Part shown: positions 42,827 through 55,020 of the stretch, piece by piece
Layout of the letters: each line of letters begins with the position of its first letter
How positions within the stretch are numbered: position 1 is the stretch's first letter
Source of the DNA: Vermamoeba vermiformis
Lineage: Eukaryota > Tubulinea > Echinamoebida
Direction of reading: 5' to 3'
DNA length: 64,000 nucleotides
Assembly (NCBI GenBank): GCA_045837725.1
Contig: JBEWZL010000121.1
Coordinates: 388,256 to 452,255 of the forward strand
The notes under the pieces: model-generated
Told to the model about the DNA's origin: nothing
The model's input: only the letters and a program-made list of their open reading frames with translations
Database searches by the model: none
Translations under genes and position numbers: made by a program

Positions 42827-45800
42827 TTAGATCATAAGAACCACGGCGAAAAGAACCGCCAAAACGGATGCAACAATTGATGTAGCGCTCGAAGCAACAC
42901 CTCCTTGGCATTGATCAGGGGTCATGATAACTTGATTGGCAGGGCAAGTCGCCAAAGAAGGATCTTCATTAACGAGAGCAGGATCGATCGTGCAGCTGTG
43001 AGTAGTCAAACACCAACCGCAAGCATCTAAAAAATATACATTAATTAATAAATAATTTAAATAGCCATAAATCGTGAAAGCTGTTTGATTCAAGTTATTT
43101 GGCGCGGATTTGCCCTGCTTACCGTCAACACGAGTGCAGCTATCGCAATCACTCTCAAAGTTGTTGCAATCGAATCTCTCTTGCACGGGGAGTTGGCTAG
43201 CAAAGCCAGTAACGATGTCTTGTTCAATACCAGAGCGGCTGTGGATCTCAACGAACGAATCCACAAGGTTGCTGCCGTTGGTGCGAGAACCGTCGGTGAT
43301 TTCCAAAGTAACAGACAAAATTTCACCAATGTCATTGACGCGCACAATCTCGTGGAGATCACTGTTGGTCAAAGTGACGTCTTGTTGCTCGCCGGTCATG
43401 CCGTGAAGAGTCATGTGAACACCGCGCAAGGTGTTGATGGCGTTTCTAGCGTGCACGGAAACGTCAAGCTGAACAGGCTTGGAGATGACAAACACATCAG
43501 AGAGATCGCTGTTGGTCGGATCGTTCATGGAGGTAACGCGCACTTGATAGTAGACCCAGCTGCCACGGACCTTGTTGTCCAAGAACCAGTCGAGTTGACC
43601 AGTGTTGGGGACTGCAATCGGTTAGTTGGCGTGTGCTACTGACCTATAACACGTGATACTCACGATAAGGAGTCTCTTTGGAAGTACCATAAGGCTCAAC
43701 AACATTCAACCAGGAAGACCTACTTCGTGTTAGCGGCGAACAATACAGCATGTTATTTAACGTACCAAGCGTATTCACGGAAGTTAATATGGTCCTTGTC
43801 AGCATCAATGTCTTTGTTGTTCGAGTAAATGGCATAGCGGTATTGAACTACGACGTTAGAATCAACGCGTCCACCAGTCCATTCGATGTTCACGGTATCA
43901 CCATTGTGGAACATTTCACCAATAAGAGGCTTGTTGATGATAATAGGATAGTCGTCGCAAGGGAATGCATTGCACGAAGCAATTGTCAAGCTGAAGATAA
44001 GTCAGTTTGACACGTGTCAAGTCTGGAGGCGAGAATCAACTTACTCAGAAGCCAACATAGCGCAAATGTCCTCGGCCATAACAGTGCCGTCTTGGGCCAA
44101 GCACTTGATCGATCGTTCTTTGATACCAGAACCACATTCTTGAGAGCAAGAAGACCAAGCGCTGTAGAGCACAACAGGCGAGTCTGACATGGACTTGGAG
44201 CTCAAAGTGACTTCAACGAGGGCGTAGTTAGCGTAGTCCTCAGAAAACACGGCAATTTTCATGGAGCTGGCAGGAATGTTCGAAGGAATAGTCCAAGTGT
44301 AAGATCCGGTGTTCAAGATGGCTGCAGTAGGAAGACCAGCACCGTTGAACCTACGGGCTAAGTAAGTACCAGATACCTATAATATACCTGTAAAATGCGA
44401 GACTTACCAGTTTTCACCGTCCCAAGAAATGAAGAGCCAAACCTTGCCGTTGCGAGTGTTAGAAGCACCGCCAGTCCATCGAATCTGGACTTGGTTGGCA
44501 ACAGAAGAGCGATCAGCCGGGCTAAGGATTCTGATAGCAGGCTGTGCCTCGCAAGTAGCGTACTTAGGCTCAGCGCATGTAAGATCAGAAGATGCACGCA
44601 ACGCATGAGGACGAGCTGCCGCACCAGTAGCCTACGACGGAGTTAGCAATGATGAGCACAGAGAATGGAAGAATTGGACTTACAGCTAGCAGAAGAGAGA
44701 CACTCGCCGCAGGTTGAGAACGAAGGGCAGCGAGCCTCACCGCAGCCAACAGTTGAAGCACAAGTTCTGTTGGTGTCCGGTCGAAGTTCGGGCACGCACA
44801 AGCTGCAACAAACTGTTATTCAAGCCTTACAAGAGCACGAACCAACAGTGCTTACCTGTCACTAACGACATCACCGAAGTTGCTGACGCAAGAAATACGG
44901 CGAGTTTGCACACCTTCACCGCAAGTGCTCGAGCAAGCTGTCCAATCTTCAGCATTCCAGAAGAAATACTCTTCAGCAGCACGCTTTCTTCTGATAGGAA
45001 TGCAGCCACGGCAACGAGCGCAGTTCAAATCAGTTTGAGGGATGAGAGTGGGAGTCATACTCCAAGGCAAACGGCCACCAAAGTTCCAAGTGGCGCGCAT
45101 CAAGCTGATCGGATCCAAACGCAACAAGCCATCAACACCGTAGTGGGTAGAGAAGAACGGGTTGACTTGAGGAGTGCAGAGTGATTGACGGCCAGCCAAG
45201 AGATTGGCACCAATGTAAGGACGGATTTGGATCACGAAAGGCACGGTGTCCCAAAGACGCAGAGTCAACTCAGGGTTGATGGTCACTCTGAAAGTCGCCG
45301 AACCAGTAGCAGTGAATTGTTGGTTGGTGATGGTGAAAGCGGGAGGGTTGAATTGGCGGAAAGGCTCAAATCTGGCCAAAAGTTAGACCTGCATCTGAAT
45401 CTCGAGCAAACCGAACTTGCCTGTTGCCATCGCGAACGAAGCGAACACCCATGTTAATGCTAGTAGTGCCAACGGCGGTGATCGAAGCGTCAGCACGGCC
45501 AGCAGCTTCCAAGCGACCAGTAATGGAAAGAGCAGCGCGAGGAACTGAGATCAAAAAAAAGATTAATGAAGGTAATAAATGGAATATTCCTTCCAAGCGA
45601 ACGACTAACGCGACATGATCGAGCATTAGACATTAAAGAGAAAGGTTAAGACAACGAAGTAGGCGCTTGAGTTCCATGTTTTTCGCAACGGATCTCTCGT
45701 CAGAATTGATTATGGGACTCTTGGACTGCTTCCCTAAAGCATTTGTAACCGTTTCATGGACTTACCAATGGTCACGGGAACAGGACCAATCGAGAAAGCA

Positions 45801-47143
45801 AGAGTAGGCAAGTTAACGCCATTAACAACAGTAATGGTACGAGTGTTGGTGACGGCGAATTGGGCGAAGGCAGCAAGTGACACCTGGAGTCGGTTGCAAT
45901 GAGTTACATATTCAATGAACGAAGCATGACGGGGTGTACGTACACCTAATTCAGCGTTACCAAAAGCGCGCAACATGAAGCGATCCAAACGAGGCAAGAT
46001 CTGAGTCAAGCGGAAGGCAGTGATGCCAATGTCGAACTCAACACCAACGTTGCTGGTGAAATAGCAGCGAGGGCAAGTGATTTGGAAGGCAGTACCTGAC
46101 AACCAACGTTAATAACGATGCACATCCGGCGTCAAAGTGTCTGGGTATTATGATCAATGACGTACCACTTTGCACGATGGTATGGGCACGAGGATTGGGG
46201 AAGTTGACATTCCAGGGCACGTTCCATCGTCTGTTGAATCGGATGTTCTCGTCACGCTTCAAGCTGGTCTCAGCGGCTTCAACGCGCAACTTGATGTTGG
46301 CCTCGACGAAGCAGTCAGTGAAGTCCCTATAATATTGCAAATCCGTTGAGATACGCACATAGCCGACAAGTACTGTCACATTTGTGAATCTGAAAGTTCT
46401 ACGTACTTTTTGACAGTAGCAAGAGTCAAGGTTTTGACGTCGGATGCGATGACTTCGGTGACCTCTCTGTAGAAAGAGATAGGAGCCTCATCGACTTCAG
46501 ACAAGCAGTTCCACTTCAAACCACCTGCCAACAACTTTCCAACCCAGTTGTCTTGAGGAACATCTTTGGCGTTGGAAAACTCGATCTAAAAATGTGTTGA
46601 CATTTTGGAACATTCCATATTCGTGCCCAAATGTGACCTACCTTGATACTATTAGCGAAGCACGAAACCGATTGAACTGAGGACTCGTGGTCTAAGCTGA
46701 TCAAATTCTCGACAGTCATGACGTCGTATTTGAGCTGGAATGCAGGTAATTCATCGCTGTCATCATTCTTGACCGATAAGTCCAGTGTATAATTGCGAGG
46801 AGCATCTTTAACTGGAATAATGTTGCTGTGCACCAACGTGTCAAATTGATCTTGATCTTCGTGTCAAAATAAATATTATCAGTATTCAATCATTTATGCT
46901 ACAAAGTTGTCTATTACGCTATTAAAAATTAAATATTAACGGTATTGGCCGTTATTAATCGTAAATGTCCTTTCCGTAATCAACTAAAAATAAATATCGG
47001 CAGATGTGGCTTTGTCGCCTAATGCTGAATTAACTTGTGGCGCTTTCGTCATATTATATACTATCACATATCCTCCTACCTAAAGTCATTGCTTGAACTC
47101 CGAAAGCGAAGACCAAGCAGATGAGCAACACCTTCATGAACAT
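42827..47143 (-). CDS. Large secreted GPI-type mosaic protein with TSP1, PSI and Kre9-like domains
   Basis: About 16 exons, about 1,035 aa: 47080-47143, 46642-46856, 46407-46585, 46166-46326, 45944-46095, 45766-45883, 45421-45544, 44856-45371, 44684-44802, 44408-44631 (with a probable inner 34-40 bp intron, needed for phase), 44045-44350, 43766-43990, 43664-43719, 43123-43611, 42827-43026. A signal peptide comes first. A large N-terminal region without a recognised family follows. Then come TSP1 (WTACSSTCGEGVQTRRISC), a PSI-like Cys cluster (CGECLSSAS|CYWCG), a Kre9/KNH-like Ig domain (IRILSPADRSSVANQVQIRW), a second TSP1 (WSSCSQECGSGIKERSIKC), a second Kre9-like domain (INKPLIGEMFHNGDTVNIEW), a second PSI (CDSCTRVD|ACGWC) and a hydrophobic GPI-type tail. 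Intron 7 (45372-45420) starts with GC. Probably a cell-surface or coat protein. Confidence 0.75.
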
Positions 47144-47409
47144 TGTTCGTCGTTGTTGAATCAACTAACAATGTAGATTGGTGAGTGTTGGTGTCACGTT
47201 AAAAAATAATTGGCAGATAGATTTTCGAGACCTGGTGAAGTTTCCTATCGGAGAAATTGCTGGGCTGTCGTTTTTTTGGCAATTTTAATAGACGTGCATA
47301 AGAATATAACGAGCTAATATAAATGGGCAAGTAGTATTTGATATTGTATTTGACAGCTAGATTACAAGGCAGTATGGTATAATACACGCTAACGATGATT
47401 TTTTTTTGC

Positions 47410-49305
47410 TCATCCGCCGTGTTTGCCGTGCTTGCCCTCGAGTTTCAAATATCTCTTGGCGAATTCGTAGGTGAGATAAGTGACCCAGTTGGCAGGAACA
47501 GTCTTCAACAAGGCAGGACCAACACCGCGGTACAAGCCGAACGCTCCTTCCTTGCGCACAGTCTTGACCATCACATCCATCAGACCGCTGTACTTTTCTT
47601 GCCCAGGCAAGTGTTGACAGATCAGTCGGGCCTTGAACACGTGCAAAGGATACGAGACTAATTGGCCACAAATGCTGGAGGCAGTGCTGCATGCCAACAA
47701 GTGCCACACCTTCGGTTGCTTTTCACCAGTGACCTTGAGAATGTCTGTAAGCAAAGGTGAGTCACGAGCCTGAGAAGCATTAGTTATAGCGTGCTACTTA
47801 CAGTTCTTAACGGTCTCGTAGACAGTCAAGTTGGTGCCACTCGCAGGGATCGTGCTCAGAAGTGAGGGCAACAAACCACGATAGAACGGAATGAACGTGC
47901 CTTCAGTCTTCGCAATGACCTTGAATGCATCGCCGATGCCTTTGTAAGTGCCCTTAGGAGCAGCAGCTAAGCGAGTCTTGATGACTAAGGGTGGTTAGTA
48001 TTGCAGATCTCTCGGATCAGGTTAGGTCTTTGGGCACGTACCTTCGAGAGGGAAGACAGAAGTGTGGGCAGCAACACCAGCCATACCACCAGAAATGAAT
48101 CGTTGCCACGGAGCAAGTTCCGCATCAGTGGGAGCAAAGACACGTTTCATGGACTCGTACGTGAAGAACTTTACTGCTGATTCTGGAGCGACCTTCAACA
48201 CGTTAGCACCGTTACCACGGAAGAAGCCAATGACTCCACCATCCTACAGACACACCATTAGCATCGATTTAATATTATTTTGGCAATTGACGATGGTCGT
48301 ACTCGGTAAATTCGCTTCAAACCCTCGATCATGTTAGGTGGCTTCGCAGTTGAAATTTGGTACATAATTTTCAGACGCTCAAGCGGAGCTGTAATAGTAC
48401 GCGAGGCAGTGCCTGCTAACGCACCGGCGGCGAGGTACTGTTGAAGTATTATTAAGAGGTCATAAAACGGATCCGAAAAGTGCGTACCGACAACGAGTCA
48501 AAAACAGACTTGGGTTTGTGAGTAGGAGGCGGAACTACTTCGTTTTCTCCTGCCATCATGACTGCATCGGCCCAATATTGGAAAATAGATTCGATGGAGA
48601 CCGAAGGAGCTAAATACAGGAATTCCTAAAAGTCGAAAAATTAGATCTGCTTTAGATTGCCGAGAAATATGAAGACGTACCTGCCACTCGTTGAAGTCAA
48701 TAACACCATCGTGATTAGTATCGATTTTGTTCATAAGGGCCTTAACGTTGTCATCATCAATCGGCATATGCAACTTTTCTACGGAGGCTTTGACCTAATG
48801 AGAAATCGCTTAATAAATTTTCAAATATTATTTAATATTTATAATGAGGCAAGGGAGTTCAAAAGAATGCTTCCAAGCCATAGTGAGATCGAGTTGAAAT
48901 TTAAATTTTACCTCAGCGAGATCAATTGTGCCACTCTTATTTGTGTCCAACTCATCGAATACTCTTCTGAGCTCAGCTCGTTGTTTTTTAACGAAGGAGT
49001 CGAATTCCTATTTTCCGAATTAATATTTTTTAGTTAGCCGTTGAATTATTATTTTTACTTCAAAAGAGATCTCGCCGTCGTGGTCTGTATCGAGCGATCT
49101 AAGAAAATCATCGACATCTTTATCTCTTGATGGCAATTTTAAAGCTCTTAAACCTTCTTTAATTTCCGCCCGCGAGATCTTTCCACTCTTGTCTCGATCT
49201 GATTGTCCGCTATTAGCTCAATTATCGCTAATGATAGTGCTCCTTACCAAAGTGATCGAAGATCGTGCGAGCTTTCTCGTCGGTAATATTGCTCGGTGTG
49301 GTCAT
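47410..49305 (-). CDS. Ca2+-dependent mitochondrial carrier (SCaMC / SLC25A24-like)
   Basis: Nine exons: 49248-49305, 49059-49198, 48912-49007, 48681-48794, 48488-48625, 48303-48437, 48042-48243, 47802-47984, 47410-47744; 466 aa, the size of the family. The N-terminal half has four canonical EF-hand loops: DRDKSGKISRAE, DTDHDGEISFEE, DTNKSGTIDLAE and DTNHDGVIDFNE. A linker helix leads into three mitochondrial carrier repeats with PLERLK, PLEVIK and PLHVFK at the signature P-x-[DE]-x-x-[KR]. The third has His instead of the acidic residue. SCaMCs exchange ATP-Mg for phosphate across the inner mitochondrial membrane when cytosolic Ca2+ rises. All four Ca2+ loops look intact, so calcium control is expected. 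Confidence 0.92.
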
Positions 49306-49920
49306 CTGTTGAAATTTAAAATCTTAAAGACAAAGAGAGCGAACACAACTGCTTTAAGTATTAGAAAGAGCTGATTAGAAATCGATATGATATGTATCGA
49401 GAATGATAGGGCAATGGGTGCCTGGCGTTGCAATGGCGTCGAGCAAAGTATCAAAAATCGCATGAAGTTTTTATGCAACAGCCTTTGGAATTTTGCAACA
49501 AGATATTATAGTTTAAATACTTTGCGTTAATCAAACGCTTTCGAGTCCCGTCGGACACATTTACCGTTTCAGATTCTGGTCGATCTTGGTTCTTCCGCGA
49601 TACTCAAATTACAATTAATAGTCCTACTGTTTCGGCGTATCGTGCTGCAGATAATCAAGGTATTGTCAATTTGGCGCGAAATATCTTTCTAGGAACTCCT
49701 ATTTCTTGGCAAAGCGGAATAACCGATTTGCGCGCGCTTTTTTTTATTTAAAAATACTTGAACCGCTGGTACTTTTTCAATCTGTCACGGTTGGCAACAA
49801 CACAACTTGTTATTATATATCATTATATTTGTACATATTTAGTTTTATCCCTTGTAGTATACGGATTCAGAGGATTTCCGTCAAATCCGATTTTGAAATA
49901 TTAAGCAATCAGCTTTGGAA
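49306..49920. promoter_or_regulatory. Divergent upstream region, carrier and Wee1-like kinase
   Basis: 615 bp between divergent starts. AT-rich, with no recognisable element. An open frame at 49706-49990 overlaps the kinase first exon in another frame and is not supported. Confidence 0.4.
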
Positions 49921-52483
49921 ATGGAGAGACGACGCGCAAAATTTGCACCGAGGAGATTATTATTTTCAGATAATGATGAGGATACTCTGACCGAACAAAG
50001 CAACGCTTCGGTAAGAATAACTTAGTATTTGAAAATCACTTTTTTGCTCGGTTTACAGTATTTTACGCTAATATATAATTATATATTAATACCGAGAAAT
50101 TATATAACGCAAGGAATTTTAAATTCGATACACAATTAGATCAATTCAAATTTGTAACCCGTAATGCGATTAATTGGGGTATATCGACGAGTATAAGAAT
50201 CTAATCGTTATATATCGCGTAGGTACCTTCACTAAACTCATCTTCATTCTTGCAATCGCCTTCGCCTGCCACACCAGGCCTGTCGTCTTTGTCATCTTCT
50301 TTTGAATCGCCTCAATCACAATTTCAGACCCCAGACAGTTCAGGCTCATCACAAACACATAGGTCGATATGCCCGCCTACACCTGTAAGTAAAGGCCCGA
50401 AAAAGATTCTTCGATCGGAAGCGCCGAATGCTGATCGTTGATTTTCAGACCCCTGCTCGCTCGTTCGCGCGATCAACTCCTAATTATAGAGCACTAAAAA
50501 CAGAGTCTCCGGCATATCAATCGCTGATCCGGTCAGTTTTGATCCCCGAATCGCCGGAAGTGGAGATGCACGATCTGAACGGCAAGGACAAGAACAATGG
50601 TCTCTTAAACTTCCCCGATGCACCTTCTATTATGCTCACACCTGCTGGAGTCTTAAACTCACCGAAGAAGTTCCACGCCACATCTCCTCGTACTTTCAGG
50701 ACAGCAAGTGCCCCGCCAACAAATTTGAACATCAATTTATTCCCTGGTACTACTTCTGCACCATCAAGTTCCGTTCAACTCAAAAACAATGTGAATCCGT
50801 TCAGTCCCGATCATCGACACGTTCGATCGCACGTAACGGTGCCTATGGAGCCCAATACGACCATGTCGCGATACCTTCAAGATTTTGATGAAATTTCAGT
50901 GCTCTCGAAGGGCCGTTACAGCACTGTTTGCAAGTCTTTCAATCGCGTTGATGGATGCTTTTACGCGATCAAGAAAGTGAAGTACAGAACGGTGCGCGAG
51001 AAGGAATGTTTCTTGCAAGAGGTCTATGCACTCGCAGCTATCAGAGATCACTCACATATCATGCGATACAACACTGCTTGGGTCGATGAAGAAGAAAGAA
51101 TGATCTACATCCAGACTGAATTTTGCTCGGGCGGATCTTTGGCTCAATTTGTTGCAGCAACGAACAATTTCGCTCCTAGTGCTGCTCATCCTACGTCTAG
51201 CACACCACATGTTCACCTCGCTGCTCAAAGACGAACGTCAAATCCAGACGACAACAAGATCGGCATGAGCGAGAAAGAGCTGTGTGTGATGATCAATCAA
51301 ATAGCAAAGGCACTCGATTATTTGCACCACAGAGAGATGGTCCATTTTGATATCAAGCCAGACAATATCTTCATTTCACCGAGTACAGACAAAACCACAT
51401 CCGCTGGTCACGATGAATCTTTTGCTAAGCCACACGATCAGCCTTCACTACTAAGGCCGTGCTATAAGCTCGGAGATCTAGGCCTCATCAGCGACATTAG
51501 AGCCAAATCAGTAGACTACAATGAAGGTACGTGAAATTGATCACAGATCAGATCCGGCTGTTTCAGGCGATCAAATATTGGTTAATATGGATACTAATCA
51601 TACATTATTATTAATAGGTGATAATAAGTACCTGTCCCGAGAACTCCTCGAATTCGAAATGTCAACAGATAACTGGCAAAAGCGGCTGTTATTGCCCAAG
51701 TCAGACATTTTCAGCTTGGGCTGCACGGCGTACGAATTAGCACGTGGTCACGCACTGCCACAGAGCGGCGATGAATACGACGCGATTAGACGTGCTGAAA
51801 TCTACCTAGATCCAACCAAGTTTTCCCACGAATTCATTAACCTGTTACGCGTAAGTAACAAACGCTCTCATAGGATAATATTTCATATATACTAATGTCA
51901 ACTTTCTTATTAGTGGATGTTAGATCCGAATCCGGCCAATAGACCTTCAGCGCGGGATCTGCAGTTACATTCGTTAATAGCGGATAACACAGCAGACACT
52001 AGTGACTTAAAAGCGCGTATTAGTGCGCTCGAAGAAGAAATTCAAGACCTCAAAACAAAGCAGCAACAACGCGAGTTCAAATTGCGAAGACAAAGTTTTA
52101 GTCCTGCGCCGAAGAATAGAAGCAAGAGATCTGTTTGGGGCGAAGACGAACTCGAAATTTCATTGTCGAGGACGTTGACTAAATATGGCAAAGAGCTGGA
52201 CAGCGAATTAGTGAAGACGATCGCGCACGAAATCCGGTTACAAATGGAAACAACGAGATTTAGAAGTCAACAACAGACCTATAGTCCTACTCAAGATGTG
52301 AATAGTTCATATTTCAATCGCAATTATGTGTCTCTTAACGAGTCATATGACGGCGACGTTGACGAAAGTAGATGCGACAGCTCAGTGGATGCAGCTCCAA
52401 GTTTGAACAAAATGCGAAGTAATTCAGCGGAGACTATTAGAGATGTGCCGCGGATAGTCTTGACGCCTGCAATGAGTCAATAA
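49921..52483 (+). CDS. WEE1: Wee1-like cell-cycle kinase
   Basis: Five exons: 49921-50010, 50223-50384, 50449-51526, 51618-51850, 51914-52483; 710 aa. The N-terminal 220 residues are disordered and rich in SP/TP sites (SPSPATPG, PPTPTPARS, RSTPNYR, PESPEVE), as expected for CDK feedback. The kinase domain has FDEISVLSKGRYSTVCK, DGCFYAIKKVK, the HRD variant VHFDIKPDNIF and KLGDLGLIS with DLG in place of DFG; DLG is a Wee1 hallmark. WMLDPNPANRPSARDL ends the domain, then a coiled coil (ISALEEEIQDLKTKQQQRE) follows. A low-complexity insert of about 50 residues sits between FCSGGSLAQF and MSEKEL. The Gly-rich loop keeps only one Gly. Wee1 puts the inhibitory phosphate on CDK1 Tyr15. Confidence 0.85.
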
Positions 52484-52706
52484 TAAGAAAAATAATTATA
52501 ATATAATACCGTTTAAAAACAAACAAATTGTACCCTTAGTCAGTTAATGTTAATAGTCTTGTAAAATATGAAAACAACATAAAAAATCGATACATCGGTC
52601 ACTTAATACCATATAAGTGCTTATTATAAGTCTGTAGCCTCTTGCTGTGAATTTTCAATTGCCTTGCTGAAAATTGGATCGCTATCTTTATTTAGTTTTG
52701 TAAGCA

Positions 52707-53277
52707 ATGAATACGTATCAAGAGTCGAGCATAGAGTTTGTTAAAAATCATTGGTACGTTTCACCTACATGGTATTCGTGGCCATTGGTAGCAATCGGAG
52801 GTAAAGACTATTTTGAACGGATGCCGGCATCAAATTACTATTAAAAAATTTCTGACTTGATAACATATTACGCAAACACTAGTAGTAGTCAATTTGATAT
52901 CCATTGGCATTTTTCGAATTTTTGAAAATTAATTCAATTTCAATTTTGGATCTCGTTGGGAGATTAACAAGCGTTAGGTTCCCTATTGACTACCTACGTT
53001 ATTCTGGTAACAGTTTCGAAAGGTCTCGATCCTCTTTTACGCAAATATTACAATCGAAAGCCAACAGCTGAAGGTCGATTATTTACGTGGTCTTGTAAGT
53101 CCGGATCCAATCGTCTATGACCACCGTATTAATTAATATATTATAGCTTATATAATCACTGGTCTGTTTAGCTTTGGAGCTGGGTATATTTGGGGAATAG
53201 CGCACGGACTGGGCTTGGCTGGCTTTGTTAAATTGTACGCATTCCTAGCGAGAAAATTTCATGAAGGATTGGAATAA
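52707..53277 (+). CDS. Small three-helix membrane protein, unrecognised
   Basis: Three exons, 52707-52800, 52978-53094, 53147-53277; 113 aa. There is a polar N-terminus (MNTYQESSIEFVKNHW), then TWYSWPLVAIGGSLLTTYVILV (helix 1), a charged loop with RKYYNRKPTAEGR, then IITGLFSFGAGYIWGIAHGLGLAGFV (helices 2-3) and a basic end. Phases agree. No family was recognised; it may be a small mitochondrial or ER membrane protein. Confidence 0.6.
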
Positions 53278-55020
53278 AATGTTTTTAAACGATTAGAATT
53301 AATCGATGAATCTCAAAAAAAGATGTTTTAAAAGGAATTTGTACTTCGATTAGTTTTTCATCTTCAAGACGACCACGTATGATAATCATCGGGCTTGCAA
53401 GCTTCCGCAGTCGTTGGGTGCTTGACAATCGCTTAAAGTCGGGTAGTCGCCTTGTGTGCTGCAACGGGAGGCGATTGACTTCTACGGGTTCGGTCAAAAA
53501 GGCGACCAAAAATTTCAGACCTACAACTCTTCGGGTTGTCGGGCAAAAAAACCCCGAGCCTACCTTCCAAAAAACCGACCTTGGGCGACATTCCAATTCT
53601 TAATACGCACCTGTTTAATACGTACCTGATGAAGTAAAGTATTCACTTGCATGATTAAGCAGCGTTCCTGGCAATAAATTGCCGATGCGCGTCTGATCAA
53701 CGAGGATTTTTCTATACTGTTCGTAACGTGTGCCACTATATTTTATTGTATTAATTATACTTGCAGCAGGCTTGAAGTATGCCCCGGTAAGGGTAAACTA
53801 ATTTAAATGCAAGATTCGCTGCCTGATCTTAGCTTATTTCCCAAGAAAGGTATTTAAAGCATTATATTTATTGATAGTTTATATTTTGTAATATTATAAA
53901 TTACTTTAAACCCATTTTAGCTACAAACGCGCCTCGATCTAACGATCCACTCTCTCTTTTGATCTAATATACTCTTAAGCTCTTTTCTCAGGCGAATTCT
54001 GGTGCACACAAAATTTAATCGATTTAAAAAACCATTTTAGCTGCAAAAGGCGCTACTACACGGAAGAGGCCGGTCATCTTCGCCGATCTCTGCTGAAAGA
54101 AATTTACTTTTCATTATACCTTACTTTCAGCAATGATCAATACAGTTATATCCGAGGAAATTCATGAAACTCATTAAAACTTTATTATTGAAGCTGTTTA
54201 GCAGAAATCGATGCGGTGCAGAGCGAACGGAAGTGGGATCTCGATTGCGAACCACATCCAAGATTGGCGAGACCGGTGAGCCTCTTTTACTTAAATTTCC
54301 CTATCGAGAATTTTTTTACTAATTATAAGCAATAGAGCTGCCAGTCTGACGAGTGGAATTTCATTTACACGAGTGTAATGGCAAGAGCGCGTTTAACTTC
54401 GCTGGATCCATTCAAACATCGAGTCAGCCCCAATTGTGCCAATGTGTCATAACTAATACGAATTTAAGAGACAAAATATGCACTTTTGATAATTAAAAGC
54501 AGCGTTATAAGCTGCTCGTGTCAAAGAAAAAGCAAGGGCATTATTGCGCTGAGCAGATTCGCATTCAAAACCGCTCGGAAAATCCGCGAGGGCATTCATT
54601 AATAGACAATAGAAGCGCTATATATACCCAAATATTGACGACCAAGCTTGAACTTCAAACCACTTTTTGTTCGACAATCTGTATTCATAGCTATTAAGAT
54701 ATTAATGACTGTTGTAATATATATAATATAACTTCATATATAATCAACCTTTGTGTGCATAATTAAGATTCTTAACTTTAGCTGGATTCGGGATTCGGTT
54801 CTCAGAACGAAAGTAAAATAATACTGCTTTACTATAATACGATGTTCGTCGAAATATTGCAAGGATATTTGTGGCAGCAGCATCTATGGTATTAAATCCA
54901 CAAGCGAAGAGTAGAGAGATCGAATTGGAATGCTGTTCCAAATCCGCATCGCTACATCTGGTATTAATTTGGGCTTGATCGACATCACTTGACTGGCGAG
55001 TGAGAATATTGGATGAATTG
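53278..55020. other. Intergenic region with a GC-rich, hairpin-forming segment
   Basis: About 1.7 kb without a supported protein gene. The part at about 53380-53610 is GC-richer than its surroundings and has several short inverted repeats. TCGCCT pairs with AGGCGA across 53450-53475. ACAACTCTTCGGGTTGT is a UUCG-type hairpin at about 53522-53538. GTCGGG pairs with CCGAC near 53540-53580. It could be an unrecognised structured RNA; I could not match RNase P, SRP, U-snRNA or tRNA. The rest (53620-55020) is AT-rich and I see nothing in it. Confidence 0.35.
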
